Source of the DNA: Alteromonas sp. 1_MG-2023
Lineage (GTDB): Bacteria > Pseudomonadota > Gammaproteobacteria > Enterobacterales > Alteromonadaceae
Direction of reading: 5' to 3'
DNA: 64,000 bases
Assembly (NCBI RefSeq): GCF_030547075.1
Contig: NZ_JAUOQH010000005.1
Location: forward strand, 186,001-250,000
In this document: piece after piece, positions 28,925-37,731 of the stretch
How positions within the stretch are numbered: the first letter of the stretch is position 1
How the letters are laid out: each line of letters opens with the position of its first letter
Made by a program: the position numbers and the translations under genes
The notes under the pieces: generated by a model
Database searches by the model: none
What the model was told of the DNA's origin: nothing
The model's input: only the letters and a program-made list of their open reading frames with translations

Positions 28925-29218
28925 CTAGCCTGGACGTTTAACCCAAGCACTACACCAACCGTTGGCGTTAACCAATTTATTTGGGAAAATGGCACATGGG
29001 CGGTGCTGCGCGCCGTCGGCACCTTGAATGTACATGCAATTGTTACATTTCGCGCCATCTACGGTAGAGGCAGCGGTATAGTTTAGCGCTTTCGCGCTTG
29101 GATCATCTGCTTGCAATTGTTCTTGCGCATTAGCACGTAACGCTACGCTACCTAATGTTAGGCCTATCAAAGAGGTACCTGACAATTTTAGGAAATCGCG
29201 ACGGTTTACAGACTTCAT
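28925..29218 (-). CDS. High-potential iron-sulfur protein (HiPIP), Tat-exported
   Basis: 97 residues from ATG 29218, which has GGAGAG four bases upstream (the frame extends four codons to a TTG). The N-terminus is a Tat signal, NRRDFLKLSG, followed by a hydrophobic segment and cleavage near RANA. The mature domain has C58, C61, C75 and C89 in C-x2-C-x13-C-x13-C spacing and ends GWCSAWVKR, the pattern of HiPIP [4Fe-4S] electron carriers. These shuttle electrons in the periplasm, best known from phototrophs but also present in heterotrophs. Its redox partner is not in the window. Confidence 0.92.
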   Translation of the reverse strand: MKSVNRRDFLKLSGTSLIGLTLGSVALRANAQEQLQADDPSAKALNYTAASTVDGAKCNNCMYIQGADGAQHRPCAIFPNKLVNANGWCSAWVKRPG

Positions 29219-29232
29219 AATTCTCTCCAATT

Positions 29233-29256
29233 GAGATAATAACGATAATGATTCTT
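29233..29256. promoter_or_regulatory. Possible Fur box upstream of HiPIP
   Basis: Two GATAAT hexamers and a weaker third (GATAAT-AAC-GATAAT-GATTCT) lie 15 to 38 bases before the HiPIP start. Fur boxes are built from such hexamers, but one is degenerate and there is a 3-base interruption. Confidence 0.3.
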
Positions 29257-29279
29257 TTTTACTCAGCGCTTAAAACGCA

Positions 29280-29303
29280 AAAACCTGCCGCGAGGCAGGT
29301 TTT
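29280..29303 (-). terminator. Hairpin between HiPIP and the flavin reductase gene
   Basis: AAAACCTGCC (29280-29289) and GGCAGGTTTT (29294-29303) form a perfect 10-bp stem with a GCGA loop. On the minus strand it is followed by TTGCGTTTT, so it would end transcripts from the flavin reductase operon about 270 bases past its stop. Confidence 0.7.
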
Positions 29304-29574
29304 GAATATTGATAATTATACTATAACCCGTGACGTTTGGATCGATCAAAAAGCAATAAAGATTTGTTGATCTAGATTAATCACTTTCACCTGAACACTG
29401 ACTGAACCGCTAAAAAATCAATGCGATATAAACATAACTTGGCTTGATTCTAGTACCAGACGCAAATTATGAAATATTTTTTAATGAATACCGCATTAGT
29501 TAATAAGCCATTCATTAAAGACTTATTCGCTAAGGGCGTATTCGTTATGGGAGACTCTCTATCAAGTTTTGCTA
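29304..29574. other. Non-coding stretch before the hairpin
   Basis: About 270 AT-rich bases between the flavin reductase stop and its likely terminator; with the hairpin and HiPIP promoter region the gene-free span is about 350 bases. I see no conserved protein; the 38-codon frame at 29469-29585 lacks a ribosome site. Confidence 0.45.
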
Positions 29575-30291
29575 TCAGGTTTTAGGCTTTGCATACGGAT
29601 ATTGGGCTATCTTTTGAGTACTATGATAGCTATCTAACCCCGATACGCATGCGGTATGTAACGATTCAATATCGACATAGCCATTTTCATCAACAAACCC
29701 ATTTTCGGCTATAACACTTTCTACAGCGCTAAACCCTGAAGCGCCGTTTACTGTAATACGATTTCCCGAAACAGCACGTTCGGAAATATTACTTCCCTTA
29801 ATAAACACTTCTTGAATTTCGCCTATTACCATTTCGGTTTGATTACACAAGGTGAAGTGCTGCTCTACTTTTAGCCCAATATTTACTGCGCTTTCTTTAA
29901 CATAAGGCGCGCTGAACGTGTCACTAAACCAAGGGGTTAAGCCAACCTCTTCAAACTCACTCACACCATTTTCGTATCGCGCCGATGTTTGATGGGCTTT
30001 GTCTGTCCAACTGGTGTGCACATGGTTTAAAGTGAAATTCCCTTGCTGCTTTATGTTTGAAAGAGAATCACGCTGTACGGTATGCGGACGCATAATGATG
30101 CCTAACAAAGGCGGGTTAGCACCAACATGCACCACAGAGCTTATGATGGCGAGGTTATTGGAGCGGCCATCTGTGCTGCCCAATAAACTTGCAGATTTAA
30201 ATCCAGACAAGCTATTAATAAAATTAGCCCGATAGCGCTCGGGCAGTGCTTCAATATCCTGTAAAGAAAAATGGGTACCGCTACTAGGCAT
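29575..30291 (-). CDS. Flavin reductase-like (FMN-binding) protein
   Basis: 238 residues from ATG 30291, which has AGGAAA just upstream; the frame is open six codons further. The sequence SLLGSTDGRSNNLAIISSVVHVGANPPLLGIIMRP is the split-barrel flavin reductase pattern in which an FMN is held by small residues and the substrate pocket opens after NPPLLG. The C-terminal third is less typical. The start overlaps the CPXCG gene by eight bases, so the two form an operon. The reaction is not predictable beyond flavin-linked reduction. Confidence 0.75.
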   Translation of the reverse strand: MPSSGTHFSLQDIEALPERYRANFINSLSGFKSASLLGSTDGRSNNLAIISSVVHVGANPPLLGIIMRPHTVQRDSLSNIKQQGNFTLNHVHTSWTDKAHQTSARYENGVSEFEEVGLTPWFSDTFSAPYVKESAVNIGLKVEQHFTLCNQTEMVIGEIQEVFIKGSNISERAVSGNRITVNGASGFSAVESVIAENGFVDENGYVDIESLHTACVSGLDSYHSTQKIAQYPYAKPKT

Positions 30292-30475
30292 TTTCCTGCT
30301 CCGCAACAATACTCAAATCTTCACCTTGTTGGTAAACCTCAAGTTCAATAGGTTGGCAACATACTTGGCAATCTAATACCTGCACTTGGCCAACATCGTT
30401 AATCTCATCAATTTCTACATCATTGGCGGCCATGCAGTATGGGCAAGAGAATTCCATCGATCGAGTTAAGCTCAT
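30284..30475 (-). CDS. CPXCG-motif zinc-ribbon protein
   Basis: 63 residues from ATG 30475 (GAGG five bases upstream); the frame is open 12 codons further without a ribosome site. The core is FSCPYCMA near the start and VLDCQVCCQPIELEV about 30 residues later, the two cysteine pairs of the CPXCG cysteine-rich family. In this copy the first motif is CPYC followed by M in place of G. The four cysteines probably hold one zinc ion. Function unknown; it is coupled to the flavin reductase-like gene. Confidence 0.85.
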   Translation of the reverse strand: MSLTRSMEFSCPYCMAANDVEIDEINDVGQVQVLDCQVCCQPIELEVYQQGEDLSIVAEQENA

Positions 30476-30678
30476 GTATTCCTCGTACGTGAATGTAGTA
30501 GTAACAATCATTACGAGTAAAGTAGGAAACTGGATTGACTGTCAGTGTAGTCAGCAAAATTATGGTAGCCCCTAACTGACTTCGCGTGGCCTTTCAGTGA
30601 CGCTAAGAGGCTTAAATAAGCTTGAAGGGCCCCAAAGGGCTTGGATTAAATAAAAAGAGAAAAGGTTGAATAAAGGGG

Positions 30679-30694
30679 CTGTATAAATATACAC
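30679..30694. promoter_or_regulatory. Near-consensus LexA (SOS) box
   Basis: CTGTATAAATATACAC lies 31 bases before the ATG of the nuclease gene. The gammaproteobacterial LexA consensus is CTGT-N8-ACAG with an alternating AT centre; here the left half is perfect, the centre differs at one base and the right half ends C in place of G. It also contains TATAAA, a possible -10 element. Confidence 0.45.
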
Positions 30695-30725
30695 TTGTTT
30701 GGGTATGAATTAGCTTGGTTCAGTT

Positions 30726-32858
30726 ATGCGAAAAGATTTACCACCGCGATATTATTTAGCCCATTTTTTTGAGTTTTTAGCGTTCTTTGAAGGGGCGAAT
30801 GCTGCGTTATTAAGTGATGAAGCCAACAGGTTTATAGAAAGCTTCAAACAGCTAGATGACGACAAGCAATGCATTGTAGTGCGTGCGGCTAATCGCAAGT
30901 ATGCAGTTATTGATAGGTCGCAGTTTAGCTACGCAGAAATTGCCAACCCTCAGTATCAAATTGATGAGTTGGTGGATGCCAACTGGTTTGGCGACTTGCA
31001 GCATGCTTCATTGCAAGATATTGCAGGGGTTCTCACCAAAGACGCTATTTTAAAACTGCTCAGTGAATATGGCGCTACCCAAGGTTTGGCTTCATTAACC
31101 AAACCTGTACTGGTATCGCGTTTGGAAGCAAGTATTAATCAGCATGGCTGGCCACAAGGCTTAAGTGAGCATACTTATCTGGTCTGTTTGTTTGATGCGC
31201 CACTAAAATTCTTATTATTTCTCTATTTTGGTAATACCAAGGGTAGGCTGAATCAATTCTCTATGCGTGACTTAGGGGTAATGCGTACTCGCGGAGATTC
31301 GGTATCAGATACTACCCGTTTTGACAGCAAAGCCGATGCTGAAGCGGCATGGTTCTTTGCTAATCATATAGAAAAGCTTCCCTTCCTCTCTATTTCGCAA
31401 GCCAATACATTGGCCCAAGAGGCTTTCCCCAATAGTGATGGGGTATCGGCTATGTTCTATCGCGATCAATTTCTCTATGCGTTGGCGTTGAAGCTATTGG
31501 CAGAGTATCGAGAGCAGGCCCTTCTTTTATTGTCTAGCGCCGATAGCGACAAAGCGAAAGAAAAATGGATTAGAGAGAGCTATAAAGACGGCAATGTGGA
31601 CAATGTTAAAGAAGCGCTAGAACTTATTATCGACTCACCGCCATCCGATACATTGCTGGCGTTCGCAGAAGATTTTTACGCTAGGAAGTACCATAAAAAG
31701 CGCACCAGTGCGGTGACCGATATGCTCAGAAATGCCAGCCGTACTATTGATATTGACGTTAGTCAGAATCAACAAGTAGAACGCGGCGTTTTAGCTCACT
31801 ATAAACGCTTGGGAATTGCGGGGTGGCGTACAGAAAACCGATTATGGCGCAGCCTGTTTGGGCTGACCTTTTGGGCACAGTTGTATGAGGAAGATACCTT
31901 AGTCACTGAGTTTGATAGACGACCATTATCACTGAAGCAAAACAACTTTTATGCCCGTTTTGGTAGCAGTATTGAAGCCTTATTTGAACGGTTAGATAGC
32001 AAAGATAAGTTTCGTCACCACGTTCACAAAATGGCGACCGCACACTATGGAAAAGTGAATAGCTTATTCATGTGGAGTAGCCATCTGTTAGAACCTATCG
32101 ATGCACTCATTAAACACGGTGACCTAAGCGCTATTGTTAGCCTTCTACGTATGATGAGTGAAGATTTTGCCTCTTTAAGCGACGGCTTCCCTGACATTAT
32201 GGTATTCGATGAAAAATTACGTTTTGAAGAAGTGAAAGCGCCAGGAGATCAGTTAAGACGCAACCAACTGGTGTCTATTCAGCGTTTGCAGCGAGCAGGG
32301 TTTGATGTTGCCGTTACTACGGTAAATTGGCATCGTGATCCAAACCAGCCTTACGTGGTGGTTGATATTGAAACCACAGGGGGCAACAACAGTTACAATC
32401 GAATTACCGAAATAGGCATGGTAAAAATTGTTGCAGGCGAGGTGGTGGATACCTACCAAACCTTAATTAATCCGCAGCGAAGAATTCCGGCTACCATCAC
32501 ACGTCTTACTGGTATTTCGGATGATATGGTGGCTGATGCGCCGCTGTTTGTAGAGGTGGCAGCACGTATTGCCAACTTCACCGATGAGGCCGTATTTGTG
32601 GCCCACAATGTTAATTTTGACTATGGCTTTATTAAGCATGAATTCGCACGGTTAGAGCTACCGTTCAAAAGACCTAAGCTTTGTACGGTAAGAGAAATGC
32701 GAAGGGTTAATCCTGGGTTACCATCGTACTCCTTAGCGAATCTTACTCGGCATTTTGATATTAAGATGGATCAACATCACCGAGCGCTCTCCGACGCAAA
32801 AGCGGCCGCTGCTTTACTTGATATCATTCTAACGATGTCTGTCGAAACGATTAAATAA
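30726..32858 (+). CDS. FAN1-like VRR-NUC nuclease fused to a DEDDh exonuclease
   Basis: 710 residues with two nuclease modules. Residues 1-530 look like bacterial FAN1: an N-terminal SAP-like region, a helical middle and a VRR-NUC domain with GFPDIMVF and FEEVKAPGDQL (D490, E502, K504 as metal and catalytic residues). FAN1 cuts branched DNA and unhooks crosslinks. From about 543 a DnaQ-type 3'-5' exonuclease follows: VVDIETTG (D547, E549), FVAHNVNFDYGF and HHRALSDAKAA, giving a complete DEDDh set. The two domains share one frame with no sign of an assembly join. With the LexA-like box upstream this suggests an inducible DNA repair enzyme. A ribosome site is not obvious. Confidence 0.82.
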   Translation: MRKDLPPRYYLAHFFEFLAFFEGANAALLSDEANRFIESFKQLDDDKQCIVVRAANRKYAVIDRSQFSYAEIANPQYQIDELVDANWFGDLQHASLQDIAGVLTKDAILKLLSEYGATQGLASLTKPVLVSRLEASINQHGWPQGLSEHTYLVCLFDAPLKFLLFLYFGNTKGRLNQFSMRDLGVMRTRGDSVSDTTRFDSKADAEAAWFFANHIEKLPFLSISQANTLAQEAFPNSDGVSAMFYRDQFLYALALKLLAEYREQALLLLSSADSDKAKEKWIRESYKDGNVDNVKEALELIIDSPPSDTLLAFAEDFYARKYHKKRTSAVTDMLRNASRTIDIDVSQNQQVERGVLAHYKRLGIAGWRTENRLWRSLFGLTFWAQLYEEDTLVTEFDRRPLSLKQNNFYARFGSSIEALFERLDSKDKFRHHVHKMATAHYGKVNSLFMWSSHLLEPIDALIKHGDLSAIVSLLRMMSEDFASLSDGFPDIMVFDEKLRFEEVKAPGDQLRRNQLVSIQRLQRAGFDVAVTTVNWHRDPNQPYVVVDIETTGGNNSYNRITEIGMVKIVAGEVVDTYQTLINPQRRIPATITRLTGISDDMVADAPLFVEVAARIANFTDEAVFVAHNVNFDYGFIKHEFARLELPFKRPKLCTVREMRRVNPGLPSYSLANLTRHFDIKMDQHHRALSDAKAAAALLDIILTMSVETIK

Positions 32859-32942
32859 ATGTAAGGTTACATAAGGCTAGGTAAGGTGAACATTTTTTCT
32901 ATATTGGCGTAGAAGTAGTGTTAAATAACAAGAGCCAGCAGC

Positions 32943-33308
32943 ATGCAATATATCGAAGAGCAACATAACGAAGAGCGTCCTTCAAAAAAACGCGCGTCAA
33001 AAGAGTATCCAACAGAGATGTATCCCTTAGAACGTCAGACAAAAGGGCGGCTTACCGAGGTTGAACAATCTCGCGTAATTGAAATGGCGTGGGAAGATAG
33101 AACGCCATTCGAGGCCATCGAAAACTTATATGGATTGCCTGAGAAAGAGGTCATCAAGTTAATGCGTCAGAATCTAAAGCATAAAACCTTTAAAAATTGG
33201 CGGGAACGAGTGTCAGGACGGAAAACTAAACATAAAATTTTACGTCCTGCTGGTGTGGAAAGAGGATATTGTCCTTCTCAATACAAACCCAAGAGTGCGA
33301 ATAAGTAA
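32943..33308 (+). CDS. TIGR03643/DUF2805 family protein
   Basis: 121 residues, strongly basic. After a charged N-terminal tail, the core TEVEQSRVIEMAWEDRTPFEAIENLYGLPEKEV followed by HKTFKNWRERVSGRKTKH is the TIGR03643 (DUF2805) signature. The layout looks like a helix-turn-helix with a basic arm, so nucleic-acid binding is plausible; function is not established. It follows the nuclease by 84 bases on the same strand. The exact start is uncertain because no strong ribosome site is seen. Confidence 0.8.
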   Translation: MQYIEEQHNEERPSKKRASKEYPTEMYPLERQTKGRLTEVEQSRVIEMAWEDRTPFEAIENLYGLPEKEVIKLMRQNLKHKTFKNWRERVSGRKTKHKILRPAGVERGYCPSQYKPKSANK

Positions 33309-33312
33309 CCTA

Positions 33313-33756
33313 CTATTCCGCTGGTTTCAATGGCTTCACGGTAGTGACCGGCAGTAACAACATCATAAGCTGCTGTCGCCACGGAATGGGGAATAGCGCC
33401 GTAGTGGTGTCGTCCGCTGGCGTAGCTTCTGAAATTTGTTGTCTATAAACTTTATAGTAAGGGCAGCTTTCTTTGAGGCTTTCGATGCGACTTAACACCG
33501 AGTCGATAAAAATAGCAGGGCTACGTTGGGTATTCTGCTTCAAATCTAATACCAATTCACGCAACACATACGCTTCCCATTCAGAACGGTATTCTAGTTC
33601 TAGCTTGCTAGGCTCGTGTGAAAGCTCTTCAATTTCTTGTTCTAATTTCACTTCGTTTTCGGGCTTGTCGTAAAGCACACGTAGGGCAAGCAATACGTCG
33701 ATAGACAGGCGTGAAACAGGAAGTAGAGATTTTAGTTCTTCGTAGCGTTTGGGCAC
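33313..33756 (-). CDS. Conserved hypothetical protein, 147 residues
   Basis: Starts at GTG 33756 with AAGG upstream. The protein is mostly helical and charged (ENEVKLEQEIEELSHEPSKLELEYRSEWEAYVLRELV), soluble, with a more hydrophobic Pro-rich tail (FPIPWRQQLMMLLLPV). I do not recognise the family. It is convergent with the DUF2805 gene, with only four bases between stops. Confidence 0.65.
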   Translation of the reverse strand: MPKRYEELKSLLPVSRLSIDVLLALRVLYDKPENEVKLEQEIEELSHEPSKLELEYRSEWEAYVLRELVLDLKQNTQRSPAIFIDSVLSRIESLKESCPYYKVYRQQISEATPADDTTTALFPIPWRQQLMMLLLPVTTVKPLKPAE

Positions 33757-33945
33757 CTTGTAACCTTTTTACCTATGTGGCAAAGATTTAAAAAATAATG
33801 CTAGTAGATAGCCTCAGTGTTAGTAAACACTACCATACTTTAGTCAGTTAACTTAGTAAACCGAAGCGCCAATAGCGGTACTTTTAATTAAAAAAACGTA
33901 ATGGATAAAGATGAACTGGCAATAGTCTGTCACACGTATAATTAG

Positions 33946-34008
33946 ACGCACTGTTAAGTGCATACGCGTTCTTGCTGTTTGGCCCATCATTTTGATGGGC
34001 CTTTTTTT
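33946..34008 (+). ncRNA. Candidate small RNA (about 60 nt)
   Basis: A perfect -10 box TATAAT lies at 33937-33942, with CTGGCA at 33916-33921 as a weak -35 (spacer 15). A transcript starting near 33946-33949 would contain a small hairpin, GCACT-GTTA-AGTGC (33948-33961), about 20 unpaired bases, then a strong terminator. No ORF fits in it, and no plus-strand gene reads into the terminator. Confidence 0.4.
33981..34008 (+). terminator. Strong rho-independent terminator with no upstream gene
   Basis: GGCCCATCA (33981-33989) and TGATGGGCC (33993-34001) pair perfectly around TTT and are followed by seven T (34002-34008). The T run is on the plus strand, whereas both neighbouring genes are on the minus strand. 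Confidence 0.85.
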
Positions 34009-34945
34009 ATTGCTGAAATGACACCTTTATACCCGCCAGTAACCTGCTGACACTGTCTACTACATCGGCACGAATGAACCATTCGGTGTCATCTACTAGA
34101 GTTATATCACCGCTGATTTCTGCTGAAGCACCGTGCCCCGTCCCCAAAAAATCTTCTGTTAATTCTGCCCTAGGTCCAAAACCTTCACTGACATAAGAAT
34201 AATGAGAAAAATAAGAGACAGGATAACCCAGCAAACTGGCGTTTCCGCTTAAACCGATGACAAATTTTGAAGCAGAGGACGATAGCTGCTGCACAGATTC
34301 AACAAAAAGCGTATTGGCTTGTGAGTACTGCCAGCGGTATTCACCCCGAATAAAGTTACTTTCGGTCATACGCTCTACACTTACCTCGTAGCTATGGGTT
34401 TGCCCCATTTTGGCCGAGTATTCTAATTCAACATAATTAAGCTGTTGGAAGCTTTCAAATGCACTATCGGCATTGGTATTATCAAGTTCGCCAATAACCA
34501 GTTCTAGTTCACTGTCGTCTTGCAAAGCATAAACACTTCGCATGCCTTTAATCCAGCCATCTTTAGATAAGCCAGAAGAGGAAACGCGACCTTTGTATGT
34601 AGGTATTACCCCTGCTTCTATTTTGCCATTAGAATAGTCATAACGTAAAAATAGTCGTCGAGCGTAAAGGTAGTCTGAAGTGTCGCTGCCAAAGGTATTG
34701 TGACTTGAAGCAAAAGAGTCCCCGGTTACTACAAAACTATTTAACGACCAAGCATCGTCAGAAGAAAGGGAAAGTGAAGGGTAATAGCGCATTCTATACT
34801 GGCTTCTATGATCTCTATCAGAGCGTTCATCAAAACGAAATTGCATATCAAGCTTTTGTGAAAAGCTTAAGCCGTCGCCTACCGCGTTCGTAGATACAAA
34901 AAGTAAAAGAGCACCAAATATTGCCGTGCTTTCAGCCCATTTCAT
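34007..34945 (-). CDS. Outer-membrane beta-barrel-like protein
   Basis: 312 residues with a signal peptide (about 1-23, ending AVGDG). The mature part is a series of alternating polar/hydrophobic strands rich in Tyr, Ser and Arg (YLYARRLFLRYDYSNGKIEAGV; YFSHYSYVSEGFG), ending LLAGIKVSFQ, as in outer-membrane barrels of about 12-14 strands. I cannot place it in a named porin family. It is a single gene; its stop coincides with the plus-strand terminator. Confidence 0.7.
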   Translation of the reverse strand: MKWAESTAIFGALLLFVSTNAVGDGLSFSQKLDMQFRFDERSDRDHRSQYRMRYYPSLSLSSDDAWSLNSFVVTGDSFASSHNTFGSDTSDYLYARRLFLRYDYSNGKIEAGVIPTYKGRVSSSGLSKDGWIKGMRSVYALQDDSELELVIGELDNTNADSAFESFQQLNYVELEYSAKMGQTHSYEVSVERMTESNFIRGEYRWQYSQANTLFVESVQQLSSSASKFVIGLSGNASLLGYPVSYFSHYSYVSEGFGPRAELTEDFLGTGHGASAEISGDITLVDDTEWFIRADVVDSVSRLLAGIKVSFQQ

Positions 34946-35044
34946 TCAAGTAGAGTCCAAATCATTTTCGCGCATATTAATTCTATTAAACTTATACGAA
35001 AAAAAAGGGTAACTTGGGTAAAAATAAATGAAGAAAATAAGGAC

Positions 35045-35072
35045 AAAAAAAAGCCGACGAAAGGCGCCGGCT
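35045..35072 (-). terminator. Strong minus-strand terminator
   Basis: AGCCGACG (35052-35059) and CGCCGGCT (35065-35072) form an 8-bp stem with one G-U pair, followed on the minus strand by eight T. It is about 390 bases past the accC stop. Confidence 0.85.
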
Positions 35073-35177
35073 AAAGATTGGAGGTGGACTCCAATGAGGG
35101 TAAACACATAAAACACAACTAAAGTTTCAATAGCAGGGAGGGCTAGGAAACTGAATTCAGTATATGCCTGTAGCCCT
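35045..35177 (-). ncRNA. Structured non-coding region with terminator (RNA candidate)
   Basis: Read on the minus strand this stretch holds an AGGGCTA/TAGCCCT stem (35139-35177) around the palindrome ACTGAATTCAGT, then ATTGGAG-N5-CTCCAAT (35077-35095), then a terminator. It could be a small RNA of 130-150 nt or the structured 3' end of the accB-accC transcript. No clear promoter is seen; an inverted repeat TTCTAAT-N6-ATTAGAA lies at 35205-35224. Confidence 0.35.
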
Positions 35178-35224
35178 TATTTGAAAAACCTTAAAATATG
35201 ATTGTTCTAATCGTAAAATTAGAA

Positions 35225-35456
35225 TGAACTATGCTGAGTAATAGCAGTGTAAAGGCAGTTACGGTTTCTTTGGCATAAGGGGGGCGGCATACAGATTCAG
35301 CGCACTGATTCAGATGAACAAAAGCGCATATATAAATGCACTGGAAGAGAGTAATAAAAAGGGGAGATACTGAAAAAGAGGGTGTAAGTTTAAAAGTGGA
35401 TTAGAGGGATAAACTCAGCGCCGCACAAAGTACGGCACCGAATTTTAGTTTAGCAA
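35225..35456. other. Gap downstream of accC
   Basis: About 230 bases without a credible ORF or strong hairpin between accC and the structured region; with that region, the gene-free span is 511 bases. Confidence 0.5.
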
Positions 35457-36800
35457 TTAAGCCATACCTAGTTTCTTTTCAAGGTAGTGGATGTTTGTAC
35501 CACCAGCAAAGAAGTTTTCATCGGCCATAATAGAGCGTTGCAAAGGAATATTAGTTTTTATTCCTTCAATGACCAACTCATCTAACGCATGGCGCATTCT
35601 GGCAATAGCTTCGTCACGACTTTCACCAAAGGTAATCAATTTACCAATCATGGAATCGTAGAAAGGCGGTACCGTATAGCCAGCATAAATGTGAGATTCC
35701 CAACGAATACCTAAACCGCCTGGCGAGTGGAAAATATCAATAGTGCCTGGGCTTGGGATAAAGGTTTTAGGATCTTCAGCGTTAATTCGGCATTCAATAG
35801 CATGGCCACGAATTTGAATTTGCGATTGATCGATAGACAAAGGCTGACCTGCTGCAATACGCAGTTGTTCTTTAATTAAGTCAACACCGGTGATCATTTC
35901 AGATACTGGATGCTCAACCTGAATACGGGTATTCATTTCAATGAAGTAAAACTCGCCGTTTTCATACAAGAACTCGAACGTACCTGCGCCGCGGTAATTG
36001 ATTTCAATGCATGCTCTACGGCAACGATCACCAATTTTAGTACGCATTTGCTCAGAAATACCTGGAGCAGGAGCTTCTTCTACTACCTTTTGGTGGCGAC
36101 GCTGCATAGAGCAGTCACGCTCGCCTAAGTGAATAGCATTGCCTTGGCCATCGGCTAAAATTTGAATTTCTACGTGACGTGGATTTTCTAAGAATTTTTC
36201 CATGTACACAGTCGCGTTACCAAATGCCGCACCGGCTTCTGCCTGTGTGGTTTCAATTGCACTGATGAGTTCGGCTTCGCTACGAACCACGCGCATACCG
36301 CGACCACCACCACCTCCAGCTGCCTTAACAATAATGGGATAACCAATACGTTTAGCAATGGCTTTGTTCTTGTCATTGTCGCCAGTAAGTGGGCCGTCTG
36401 AGCCTGGTACACAAGGTACGCCCGCTTTTTTCATTGCACTAATTGCAGACACTTTATCGCCCATAAGGTTGATGGTGTCGGCTTTAGGGCCAATGAAAAT
36501 AAAGCCACTCTTTTCAACTGCTTCAGCAAAGTCGGCGTTTTCTGCTAAAAAGCCGTAACCTGGGTGAATAGCAATGGAATTAGTGACTTCCGCCGCTGCA
36601 ATAATGCGAGGAATATTCAAATAGCTTTCGGTTGCCGAGGCTTTGCCGATACAAATCGACTCGTCTGCTAACAACACGTGCTTTAAGTTTTTGTCTGCCG
36701 TGGAGTGTACCGCAACGGTTTTGATGCCTAGTTCTTTACAGGCACGCAAAATCCGAAGGGCAATTTCACCACGGTTTGCAATGAGTACTTTATCTAGCAT
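35457..36800 (-). CDS. accC: Biotin carboxylase AccC
   Basis: 447 residues, the standard AccC length. It carboxylates the biotin on AccB using ATP and bicarbonate, the first step of fatty acid synthesis. Marks include [17 protein letters not shown], the ATP-grasp glycine loop [24 protein letters not shown] with MNTRIQVEH, and the terminal [19 protein letters not shown] block. It follows accB by 14 bases in the conserved aroQ-accB-accC order. Confidence 0.98.
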   Translation of the reverse strand: MLDKVLIANRGEIALRILRACKELGIKTVAVHSTADKNLKHVLLADESICIGKASATESYLNIPRIIAAAEVTNSIAIHPGYGFLAENADFAEAVEKSGFIFIGPKADTINLMGDKVSAISAMKKAGVPCVPGSDGPLTGDNDKNKAIAKRIGYPIIVKAAGGGGGRGMRVVRSEAELISAIETTQAEAGAAFGNATVYMEKFLENPRHVEIQILADGQGNAIHLGERDCSMQRRHQKVVEEAPAPGISEQMRTKIGDRCRRACIEINYRGAGTFEFLYENGEFYFIEMNTRIQVEHPVSEMITGVDLIKEQLRIAAGQPLSIDQSQIQIRGHAIECRINAEDPKTFIPSPGTIDIFHSPGGLGIRWESHIYAGYTVPPFYDSMIGKLITFGESRDEAIARMRHALDELVIEGIKTNIPLQRSIMADENFFAGGTNIHYLEKKLGMA

Positions 36801-36814
36801 AGTACGCCGCCCGC

Positions 36815-37276
36815 TTATTCAATGATAAACATAGGTTGGTCAAACTCTACTGGGTCTTGGTTATCTACCAGTATTGCTTTAACCACACCAGATTTGTCTG
36901 ATTCAATTTGGTTCATCATCTTCATAGCTTCAATAATGCAAAGCGTATCGCCAGCATTTACTGTTTGGCCTACTTCAGCAAATGGCTTCGCCGTTGGTGA
37001 CGATGCGCGGTAGAAAGTACCTACCATTGGTGACTTAACCACATGGCCATCAGGTACAGTAGACGCTGCCGCTGGTGCAGGTTCTGCCGCTGCTACAGGG
37101 GCAGCAGGTGCCGGCGCTGCATGAGCAGGGGCCGCAAAACTGTAGTTCATTGGCGCTTGAACACCAGTAGGTCCACGGTGAATTCGAACAGACTCTTCGC
37201 CTTCAGTGATCTCAAGTTCGGCAATGCCAGACTCTTCCACTAATTCGATGAGTTTTTTGATTTTTCTAATATCCAT
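36815..37276 (-). CDS. accB: Biotin carboxyl carrier protein AccB
   Basis: 153 residues. An N-terminal helical region ([23 protein letters not shown]), an Ala/Pro-rich linker (about 50-75) and a biotinyl domain with the biotin-accepting lysine in EAMKMMNQ. Carries the carboxyl group from AccC to the transferase. It is co-transcribed with accC and follows aroQ by 14 bases. Confidence 0.98.
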   Translation of the reverse strand: MDIRKIKKLIELVEESGIAELEITEGEESVRIHRGPTGVQAPMNYSFAAPAHAAPAPAAPVAAAEPAPAAASTVPDGHVVKSPMVGTFYRASSPTAKPFAEVGQTVNAGDTLCIIEAMKMMNQIESDKSGVVKAILVDNQDPVEFDQPMFIIE

Positions 37277-37290
37277 GTTCAGTCTCTACG

Positions 37291-37731
37291 TTAATTTTTT
37301 GATTGCGGTAAATTGATGGCGGCGGTCAGGGCTAATGAATAGCCAATGGCACCAAGGCCAACTATGACGCCAGCCGCAACATCTGAGAAATATGAGTGAT
37401 GTCGGAATGATTCACGGGCATGAACATTCGACAGATGTACTTCAATAAACGGGATATTGACACTTAACAATGCATCGCGAAGCGCAACGCTTGTATGTGT
37501 GAAAGCAGCGGGATTAATAATGATTGCGTCGATAGTACCCATAGATTGATGAATGCGGTCGATAAGTGCGTATTCTGCATTCGACTGGAAATGAGTAAGG
37601 GTGACATTAGACGACGCGGCCTGCGCGCTCAGGTTATCGACGATATCCTGTAACGTTTGCGTGCCATATTTATCGGGTTCACGTTGACCTAACATATTTA
37701 GGTTAGGGCCGTTCAGTAACAAAATATTCAT
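37291..37731 (-). CDS. aroQ: Type II 3-dehydroquinate dehydratase AroQ
   Basis: 146 residues, the dodecameric type II enzyme of the shikimate pathway. The N-terminus [20 protein letters not shown] carries the flexible lid with its catalytic residues; [31 protein letters not shown] and [13 protein letters not shown] complete the active site. First gene of an aroQ-accB-accC operon, as in many gammaproteobacteria. Confidence 0.97.
   Translation of the reverse strand: MNILLLNGPNLNMLGQREPDKYGTQTLQDIVDNLSAQAASSNVTLTHFQSNAEYALIDRIHQSMGTIDAIIINPAAFTHTSVALRDALLSVNIPFIEVHLSNVHARESFRHHSYFSDVAAGVIVGLGAIGYSLALTAAINLPQSKN

Noticed and set aside
29469..29585. 38-codon ORF starting MKYFLMNTALV
   Set aside because: No Shine-Dalgarno, and it runs into the end of the flavin reductase gene on the other strand; could be chance in AT-rich DNA.
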